From positions 1-19,436 of the forward strand of contig DATAQW010000316.1 of NCBI GenBank assembly GCA_036264445.1: a stretch of 19,436 bases of DNA. The letters are read 5' to 3'. Positions 7,272 through 13,043 of the stretch are shown here, piece by piece. The stretch is from Pseudacidobacterium sp036264445 (GTDB lineage Bacteria > Acidobacteriota > Terriglobia > Terriglobales > Acidobacteriaceae). The notes below the pieces were generated by a model that was not told where the DNA came from, did not search any database, and saw only the letters and a list, made by a program, of their open reading frames with translations. The stretch's first letter is position 1, and each line of letters starts with the position of its first letter. A program made the translations under genes and the position numbers.

Positions 7272-8504
7272 TCAATCGGCAGGTAAGCGGTCGCTTATGA
7301 ATCGGGCCATATCGTCCGCGGCTGGCGGATCAAAGTTCGAGAGCACGATTACGATATAGCCTGACCTGGGGAAAACGGACAGTCGCCCATTCATTCCCGG
7401 AGAACCGCCGCCATGGCCATAGAACGGAACGCCGTCCGGTGTTGAGTGGTCTTCAAATCCATAGGCATATCTGGTTCCCGGTCTTGGTGTATCTACTTTT
7501 CCGGTAATCAGGAGCTTCGTATCGTGCGCATTAAGCAGCTTATTGGAGCTGAGCGCATGGACAAATTTCAGAAGATCTCCAACCGTGGAGTAGCCACCGC
7601 CCGCAGATGTTCCTCTGTAAGGTAGAGTTTCCTCGGTTGAGCGGAATGAGCCGTTCGCACTTTGGTTTCCGGGATCAGGTTCAGGGCCTTTTAGCACAAG
7701 GTGCGGAGGGCCGCCTGGCCCAGGCCCAGGACCGATGAGTGTCAGATGCGGGCCGCTGTCTTTTGTGTATCCAATGGACAAATCCCGCACATGCTGATCT
7801 TCCGGCAGATTGCCGGTCGAGTCCATCCCCGCGGGTTCAAAGATATGATCGCGCACATAGTCGTAGTAACTCTGCCCGCTGGCCACTTCGATGATTCGGC
7901 CCAGCAGCAAGAATCCGTAATTGCTGTATTCCCACTTGCTGCCAGGCGCGAACTCCGGTCCGCGATTGCCGTAGAGAGCCACATAATCGCTGAGTTCCTT
8001 CATCTCATTGCGGCGCTCAGAATACTCCGGGGTGAAAATGTCACCTGTGCCGCCCGTATGCGTAAGCAACTGCTGAATGGTGACCGCCGCCACATCCTTA
8101 TTCGGATAATCGGGCAGATATTTGCTGATGGGATCATCCAGTCTGATCCTGCCTGCCTCCACAAGCTCGAGAACGGCAACCGCGGTAAACATCTTGCCCA
8201 TAGAGCCAAAGCGAAATTTCGTATCTGTCGTATTGCGAATTTTCTTGTCACGGTCGGCATATCCACTGGACGCTTCGAAAATGGGCTTTTCGTTTTTCGC
8301 CACCAGGATGGCTCCGGAAAACCGGTCTTCGCTGGTTTCTTTCTGAAGCTCAGATTTCAAGGCCGCGATGGCGTCCGCTTCTGCCAATCGCGTAGGTCGG
8401 GGGGCTTGAGCAAATACTGACGCTGTCAAATCCAGCGCCATCAATAGCAGCAATGCACATTTAGCCATAAGGCAGGTATAGCGCAATCTCGCCATTTTAA
8501 TCAT
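7272..8504 (-). CDS. Secreted serine hydrolase, beta-lactamase class C/PBP-like family
   Basis: This encodes 410 residues. A hydrophobic segment (CALLLLMALDLTASVFAQA, 16-34) is a signal peptide; an internal ATG at 8468 (residue 13) would give a more typical one, so the start is uncertain. Catalytic motifs are SxxK at S101-MG-K104, YSN at 193-195 and HGGG at 364-367, which replaces the KTG motif of true class C enzymes. This fits the esterase/D-aminopeptidase-like serine hydrolases rather than a proven beta-lactamase. Residues 252-281 form a Gly/Pro-rich insertion made of two near-identical 15-residue units. The product is probably periplasmic. The gene is divergent from a LysR-type regulator 29 bp away, a layout like ampR-ampC, so LysR control is likely. 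Confidence 0.9.
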   Translation of the reverse strand: MIKMARLRYTCLMAKCALLLLMALDLTASVFAQAPRPTRLAEADAIAALKSELQKETSEDRFSGAILVAKNEKPIFEASSGYADRDKKIRNTTDTKFRFGSMGKMFTAVAVLELVEAGRIRLDDPISKYLPDYPNKDVAAVTIQQLLTHTGGTGDIFTPEYSERRNEMKELSDYVALYGNRGPEFAPGSKWEYSNYGFLLLGRIIEVASGQSYYDYVRDHIFEPAGMDSTGNLPEDQHVRDLSIGYTKDSGPHLTLIGPGPGPGGPPHLVLKGPEPDPGNQSANGSFRSTEETLPYRGTSAGGGYSTVGDLLKFVHALSSNKLLNAHDTKLLITGKVDTPRPGTRYAYGFEDHSTPDGVPFYGHGGGSPGMNGRLSVFPRSGYIVIVLSNFDPPAADDMARFISDRLPAD

Positions 8505-8513
8505 GGATAATGC

Positions 8514-8543
8514 TGATAACTATAATTTGATTTGTGAATATCA
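8514..8543. promoter_or_regulatory. Divergent promoter/operator between serine hydrolase and LysR genes
   Basis: Only 29 bp separate the two start codons. TATAAT at 8521-8526 is a perfect -10 box for the LysR gene and ends 7 bases before its GTG, so transcription would start at or next to the start codon. TGATA (8514-8518) and TATCA (8539-8543) form an inverted repeat across it, a possible LysR-type site. No good -35 is visible. Confidence 0.45.
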
Positions 8544-9472
8544 CCGGGATCGACTTAAACCTTTTGATCGCCTTCGAGGCGCTGCTGGATGAGCGTCACG
8601 TGGGCCGCGCGGCAAACCGTGTTGGATTGAGCCAGCCGGCTTTCAGTAATGCTATCGCCCGCCTGCGCTTCCGCCTGGATGATCCGCTTTTTGTGCGGAC
8701 TTCGCAGGGGATGTTGCCCACGCCGAAGGCTGAACAACTCAGCGGTCCCATCCGGGCTGCTTTGTCATTATTGAGGCAAACGCTTGAAGCGCCGCGTTCG
8801 TTTGATCCGAATACGAGCGCGCAGCGGTTTCGCATTGCGTTGAGCGATGATGTTGAATTGCGTCTTGTTCCCCATCTGGTCAGATCGATTCACCCGAGCC
8901 GGATTCAACTTCAAACCAGGCGCCTGGAGGGGATTTTTGTGATCCCAGAGGCCGATCTGCGAAAAGGAGTTCTGGACTTGGCGATCGGATATTTCCCTGA
9001 TGCAAGATCGCTTGTGCCGAATCTGGTCATGGAGACCCTGTCTGAAGAACGCAATGTTGTGATTGCGCGGCGGGGACATCCAGCTTTCAAGCGGAAGCTG
9101 ACTTTGGAACGGTTTCTGAAACTTGATCAAGCTGCGGTAATTTATCGTGAGGAACCTAGAGGCCTGATCGACAATGAATTAGCAGCGCGCGGACTGCGCA
9201 GGAAATTGCGGCTGGCATTGCCGCACGCCTTGTCAGTTTTGCACGCTGTAGCCGCAAGCGATCTGGTGGCCTGCATTCAGGAATCGGCCGTAATGCTCTT
9301 TGGCCCAGGGCTCGGACTGGCGAGCTATCCAGATCCGATCGGGCTGCCTCCATTCGTGCTTCGGATGGTCTGGCACCGCCAGTGGAGCGATGATCCGGCA
9401 CAGCGATGGTTGAGGGGCCTTATTCAGCGTGAAGCTGCGCTCTTGAGCAGGAACACCGCTGCCGGAGAATAG
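8534..9472 (+). CDS. LysR-family transcriptional regulator
   Basis: This encodes 312 residues, typical of the family. The winged helix-turn-helix is at about 6-65: IDLNLLIAFEALLDERHVGRAA, then RVGLSQPAFSNAIARLR, then the wing LDDPLFVRTSQGMLPTPKA. Residues about 90-300 form the periplasmic-binding-like effector domain. The start is a GTG at 8534, chosen because it gives the standard N-terminus; there is no Shine-Dalgarno, and a perfect -10 box immediately upstream suggests a leaderless mRNA. It diverges from the serine hydrolase gene, its most likely target. The symporter gene 124 bp downstream on the same strand could be a second target or substrate transporter, but this is inference. Confidence 0.93.
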   Translation: MNITGIDLNLLIAFEALLDERHVGRAANRVGLSQPAFSNAIARLRFRLDDPLFVRTSQGMLPTPKAEQLSGPIRAALSLLRQTLEAPRSFDPNTSAQRFRIALSDDVELRLVPHLVRSIHPSRIQLQTRRLEGIFVIPEADLRKGVLDLAIGYFPDARSLVPNLVMETLSEERNVVIARRGHPAFKRKLTLERFLKLDQAAVIYREEPRGLIDNELAARGLRRKLRLALPHALSVLHAVAASDLVACIQESAVMLFGPGLGLASYPDPIGLPPFVLRMVWHRQWSDDPAQRWLRGLIQREAALLSRNTAAGE

Positions 9473-9534
9473 AAAGTTCCCGGCAGATTCGAGGGCATTG
9501 TAAAGTTGGAAGCGCGGAACGTTGTTTTCCTGAA

Positions 9535-9567
9535 GCGGTGTAAACCTGTATATACTGCTTTTACCGC
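9535..9567 (+). promoter_or_regulatory. Candidate symporter promoter with overlapping inverted repeat
   Basis: TATACT (9551-9556) is a good -10 box; an acceptable -35 is not evident. It is bracketed by imperfect inverted arms GCGGT (9535-9539) and ACCGC (9563-9567), with inner GTAAA (9540-9544) and TTTAC (9560-9564). An operator overlapping the -10 would suit repression. GAGAGAG at 9585-9591 is the ribosome site. Confidence 0.35.
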
Positions 9568-9596
9568 CTGAATTTTCCGCGCTAGAGAGAGTTTCA

Positions 9597-11537
9597 ATGT
9601 CGCTTACCTTGACTGACTGGCTTGTTATTGCCGGATATCTGCTTTTTAACCTGCTTATCGGCCTTTATTACCGGAGCAAATCCAGTGGTTCGACAGAGGA
9701 CTTCTTCGTTTCGGGGCGCGATGTTTCCTGGTGGCTGGCCGGAACCTCGATGGTGGCGACGACATTTGCCGCTGACACTCCGCTACTGGTTTGCGGGCTG
9801 GTGGCGACGCAGGGCATTTCCGGCAATTGGATCTGGTGGAGCCTCTGCCTCAGCGGCATGACTACGGTCTTCTTCTTTGCGCGGTACTGGCGACGCGCCG
9901 AAATCCTTACGGACGTGGAACTGGTGGAGATTCGTTACGGCGGCAAGCCCGCCGCTTTCCTACGCGGATTCAAGGCCATTTATCTCGGTTTGGTGATGAA
10001 CTGCTTCATTCTTGGCTGGGTGACGCGGGCGATGGTAGATATTATTGCCGTGGTCCTCGGGCCGGTGATCGCGCAGGGACGCGAACTGCAGTTTAGTCTT
10101 GGCGGACACGAGCTATTCCATTACACGTTGGGCGATCCACGTCACACGGCGCTGGCGATCTGTATTTTCATTCTTGTTCCATTCACGGGACTCTATACAT
10201 TTCTTGGCGGATTGTGGGGCGTGTTGGTCACAGACCTTTTCCAGTTCGCGCTTAAGATGACGATGATCGTAGTGTTGGCGTGGCTGGCGGTGGTCGATCT
10301 TGGCGGCATGCATGCGCTTAAGGTGCAGCTCTCCGTAGTGGATGCGGCGACACGCGCTGCCGGGCAGCCAACATCGAATGTGTTGTCGTTCCTTCCTGAT
10401 TTTCATGCCGGGTTGACGACCTCAAATATCTGGACGCTGCCGCTGCTGACCTTCTTCATGTACGTCGGTGTGCAGTGGTGGGCGGCGTGGTATCCAGGGG
10501 CGGAACCGGGCGGCGGCGGATACGTTGCGCAGCGCATGTTCAGCGCGAAGAACGAGCAGCACTCACTGGGCGCGACGCTGTGGTTCAACATTGCGCATTA
10601 TGCGCTGCGTCCGTGGCCGTGGATTGTAACCGGGCTGGTGGCGCTTGCGGTTTATTCACCGCATGGCGGACTGCACCCGAGCGCGGCCTTCGCGGCCAAT
10701 CCGCAGCAGGGGTATGTGATGGTGCTGCGCGATTATCTCCCTCCTGCATTGCGCGGGTTAATGGTCGCTGCGTTCCTTGCGGCGTACATGTCGACGATCG
10801 GGACGCAGCTGAACTGGGGCACCTCCTACCTGGTGAATGACTTCTACCGGCGCTTCTGGGTCCGGCAGGGAAGCGAGAAGCATTATGTGTTCGTCAGCAA
10901 GATCATTACGGTGATCCTGGTGCTGGCGAGCGGTTATGTGGCGAGCCAGTTGACTTCGATCAGTGCCGGATGGGAACTGGTACTGAATCTTGGCGCTGGC
11001 ACTGGCGCGGTCTATATTCTGCGCTGGTTCTGGTGGCGCGTGAATGCGTGGAGCGAGATCTCGGCGATGATCGTTGCTGCGGTGGTGGCCCTTGGTTTGT
11101 CGCGTGTCTCCTTTAGTGGAAACGATGCTGTGGTTTTTGCAAAGTCGACGCTGATTACGGCTGGAATAACGACGATTGCGTGGATTGTTGCAACGTTTGT
11201 GACTCCTCCAGAGAAAGAATCGACACTTCTGAGCTTCTATCGCCGTGTACAGCCGGCTGCTTATGGCTGGAAACACATTGCGCGCCTTGCTCCAGAATTG
11301 CCGGAAGTGCGTGATTTTGCCGCGAATGCCTTTGATACTGTTATGGGCTGCGTGCTGGTTTATGGCACCCTCTTTGGGTTAGGCAAATATGTTTTTGGCG
11401 AGTGGGTATCCGGTACGGTATTGTTACTGCTCGCTGCTGTAGCTGGATATTTGATCAAGTGGGACCTTTCGCGTCGGGGCTGGCAGACATTATCCGGTGC
11501 GAAGTTGAAAGAGGCTCAGGTGACGGAAAGCCGATGA
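9597..11537 (+). CDS. Sodium:solute symporter family protein
   Basis: This encodes 646 residues of a polytopic inner-membrane protein. The start is typical of the SSS family: helix 1 (WLVIAGYLLFNLLIGLYY, 8-25), then SSGSTEDFFVSGRDVSWW and the helix-2 block AGTSMVATTFAADTPLL. Later family hallmarks include FTGLYTFLGGLWGVLVTDLFQF and the helical blocks AFLAAYMSTIGTQLNWGTSYLVND and GAVYILRWFWWRVNAWSE. It is longer than the common 500-550 residues; about 80 extra C-terminal residues contain two further hydrophobic segments (around 580-623). It should couple sodium entry to uptake of a small solute, whose identity cannot be told. GAGAGAG at 9585-9591 supports the ATG. A stable hairpin follows the stop. 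Confidence 0.93.
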   Translation: MSLTLTDWLVIAGYLLFNLLIGLYYRSKSSGSTEDFFVSGRDVSWWLAGTSMVATTFAADTPLLVCGLVATQGISGNWIWWSLCLSGMTTVFFFARYWRRAEILTDVELVEIRYGGKPAAFLRGFKAIYLGLVMNCFILGWVTRAMVDIIAVVLGPVIAQGRELQFSLGGHELFHYTLGDPRHTALAICIFILVPFTGLYTFLGGLWGVLVTDLFQFALKMTMIVVLAWLAVVDLGGMHALKVQLSVVDAATRAAGQPTSNVLSFLPDFHAGLTTSNIWTLPLLTFFMYVGVQWWAAWYPGAEPGGGGYVAQRMFSAKNEQHSLGATLWFNIAHYALRPWPWIVTGLVALAVYSPHGGLHPSAAFAANPQQGYVMVLRDYLPPALRGLMVAAFLAAYMSTIGTQLNWGTSYLVNDFYRRFWVRQGSEKHYVFVSKIITVILVLASGYVASQLTSISAGWELVLNLGAGTGAVYILRWFWWRVNAWSEISAMIVAAVVALGLSRVSFSGNDAVVFAKSTLITAGITTIAWIVATFVTPPEKESTLLSFYRRVQPAAYGWKHIARLAPELPEVRDFAANAFDTVMGCVLVYGTLFGLGKYVFGEWVSGTVLLLLAAVAGYLIKWDLSRRGWQTLSGAKLKEAQVTESR

Positions 11538-11547
11538 TTTACTCGGC

Positions 11548-11580
11548 TTGAAGGGGGAGGCTTTAGCCGTCCCCTTTCAA
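11548..11580. terminator. Hairpin between symporter and trxB (bidirectional terminator-like)
   Basis: TTGAA-GGGGGA-GGCT (11548-11563) folds with AGCC-TCCCCT-TTCAA (11565-11580), about 15 pairs with one bulged G and one G-T pair. It lies 10 bp after the symporter stop and about 76 bp beyond the convergent trxB stop. No long T-run follows on either strand. The core GGCTTTAGCC is of a kind often met in dispersed intergenic hairpins, which is a recollection. Confidence 0.6.
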
Positions 11581-11644
11581 AGACAAAGTCAAATTGACCC
11601 AACTACCAGATTGCGCGCTGGTTTTGTGTGTGCTATCAACTGCG

Positions 11645-11665
11645 CGGGAGAAATTCTATCTCCCG
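11645..11665 (-). other. Inverted repeat across the trxB stop codon
   Basis: CGGGAGA (11645-11651) and TCTCCCG (11659-11665) form a perfect 7-bp stem. The seven-base loop contains the trxB stop codon (11656-11658). It could be an early 3' stabilising hairpin; there is no T-run. Confidence 0.4.
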
Positions 11666-12591
11666 TGTTCCTCAAGATATTTCTCAACTTCAAGGGCGGC
11701 CATGCAGCCGGTTCCGGCGGCGGTGATGGCCTGGCGGTAGCGGCGGTCCTGCACGTCTCCACAGGCGTAGACGCCTAGGACGCGGGTATGGACGTAGTTT
11801 TGCGTCTTGATGTAGCCGTCATCGTCGAGGTCGAGCTGGCCGTCAAACATTTTGGCATTGGGTTCATGTCCGATGCCGAGGAACATGCCGTCGAGGGGAA
11901 GCTCGCTCTCGTCGTTGGTGAGCAGGTTACGCACACGCAGGCCGGAGACTTCCTTCTTTTCGACGCCAAGGACTTCTTCAACCACGGTGTTGGTGAGGAA
12001 CTCTATCTTTGGGTGAGCGATAGCGCGGTCGAGCATGATGCGCGATGCGCGGAAATGTTCGCGGCGGTGAATGAGCGTGACCTTTGTTGCAAAGCGCGTA
12101 AGGAAGAGAGCTTCTTCCATGGCGGAGTCGCCGCCGCCGATGACAGCGATTTCTTTTCCGGAAAAGAAAAATCCGTCGCAGGTGGCGCAGGAGCTGACGC
12201 CGTGTCCGATGAGCGCCTGTTCGGAGGGAAGGCCGAGCCAGCGCGCAGATGCTCCGCTGGCGATGATGAGCGTGCGCGTGTGGATGGTTTCGCTGCCGAG
12301 GTTCAGCGCGAAAGGGCGCTTGGATAAGTCAACGGAGACGAGGTGTCCCATGCGAAACTCGGCGCCAAAGCGTGCGGCCTGCTGTTTCATGTTCTCGATG
12401 AGCTGCGGGCCTTGAATGCCTTCGGGGAATCCGGGGAAATTTTCGACAAGTGTGGTGATAGAGAGCTGTCCGCCGGGCTCGTGGCCTTCGAGCACGAGGG
12501 GTTTCAGATTGGCGCGTGCGGTGTAGATGGCGGCAGTAAGCCCGGCGCAGCCGGAGCCGAGAATTACGGTATCACGAATGGTGTTAGACAT
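11656..12591 (-). CDS. trxB: Thioredoxin reductase (NADPH)
   Basis: From ATG 12591 the product is 311 residues, the normal low-molecular-weight type. An in-frame GTG at 12621 would add ten residues with no family counterpart, so I prefer the ATG. The FAD motif is GSGCAG (12-17), with Cys in place of the more common Pro. EPGGQL (38-43) follows, then the redox-active CATC (C135, C138), the NADPH motif IGGGDSAMEEA (151-161) and the terminal FAD block YACGDVQDRRYRQA. It uses NADPH to reduce thioredoxin in the cytoplasm. No thioredoxin gene is adjacent. It converges with the symporter and diverges from a 66-residue gene across 113 bp. Confidence 0.96.
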   Translation of the reverse strand: MSNTIRDTVILGSGCAGLTAAIYTARANLKPLVLEGHEPGGQLSITTLVENFPGFPEGIQGPQLIENMKQQAARFGAEFRMGHLVSVDLSKRPFALNLGSETIHTRTLIIASGASARWLGLPSEQALIGHGVSSCATCDGFFFSGKEIAVIGGGDSAMEEALFLTRFATKVTLIHRREHFRASRIMLDRAIAHPKIEFLTNTVVEEVLGVEKKEVSGLRVRNLLTNDESELPLDGMFLGIGHEPNAKMFDGQLDLDDDGYIKTQNYVHTRVLGVYACGDVQDRRYRQAITAAGTGCMAALEVEKYLEEHGR

Positions 12592-12704
12592 AGGTTGCAA
12601 GTTCCGATTGTACCTGCTCACGCCCTTTTCAGGAGCAGTAGCTGATAGATGTTACAGGTTCAGGAAAGATGCGCCGGACAATAAGCAGGCTCTAAGATGG
12701 CTGC

Positions 12705-12905
12705 ATGGCAAATCTGACTCTGGTGTATGGCTTGCGGCTTCTGCCGGCTGACGAAATCTCGGAAGTGGGCGAGGCCCCGATTCAATTGAAGAATGGAAAC
12801 TCGGCGCGGGTGACGATGCATATTCTGGAGGGCTCGCGGGAGCAGATTGAAGCGCAGCTGCGGCAGAGCATCGACGCGTTTTTTGATTTTTTCCCGGAGA
12901 TTTGA
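12705..12905 (+). CDS. Small hypothetical protein (66 aa)
   Basis: This encodes 66 residues beginning MANLTLVYGLRLLPADEI and ending in the helix SREQIEAQLRQSIDAFFDFFPEI. The pattern strand (LTLVYGLRLL), loop, strand (SARVTMHIL), then one amphipathic helix with an aromatic end suggests a small alpha/beta protein. I recognise no family. It is divergent from trxB. The ribosome site is weak. A long bulged hairpin starts 30 bp after the stop, and the large secreted protein gene follows in the same direction. Coding status is supported by clean composition and isolation from other genes on both strands rather than by homology. Confidence 0.65.
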   Translation: MANLTLVYGLRLLPADEISEVGEAPIQLKNGNSARVTMHILEGSREQIEAQLRQSIDAFFDFFPEI

Positions 12906-12934
12906 CGCGACCTGTCAAGTAAAAAGCGCTGATG

Positions 12935-12982
12935 GATTTCCATTTCGGGACGCTCTGGAGTTGCGATTCCAGAGTGGAAATC
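12935..12982. other. Long bulged hairpin between the 66-aa gene and the secreted protein gene
   Basis: The outer stem GATTTCCA (12935-12942) pairs with TGGAAATC (12975-12982), and the inner stem CTCTGGA (12953-12959) with TCCAGAG (12968-12974), both perfectly. A ten-base bulge lies on the left only, and an eight-base loop closes it. There is no T-run. It may end the upstream transcript or form structure in the 5' leader of the downstream gene. Confidence 0.5.
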
Positions 12983-13043
12983 GACGTCTAAAGCCAGAAT
13001 CTTTCCTGGTCGCGGAGCACGGTTTTCATGGCCGAATGAAGGC

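Noticed and set aside
7701..8420. 239-residue open frame on the plus strand
   Set aside because: It is wholly antisense to the serine hydrolase, which shows a signal peptide and all catalytic motifs; the plus-strand translation has no recognisable features.
7272..8504. True AmpC beta-lactamase with AmpR regulator
   Set aside because: The third motif is HGGG rather than KTG, and the layout alone does not prove beta-lactam hydrolysis; the broader serine hydrolase call is safer.
11788..12327. 179-residue open frame on the plus strand
   Set aside because: It is antisense to trxB, whose FAD, CATC and NADPH motifs are intact; the frame is a composition shadow.
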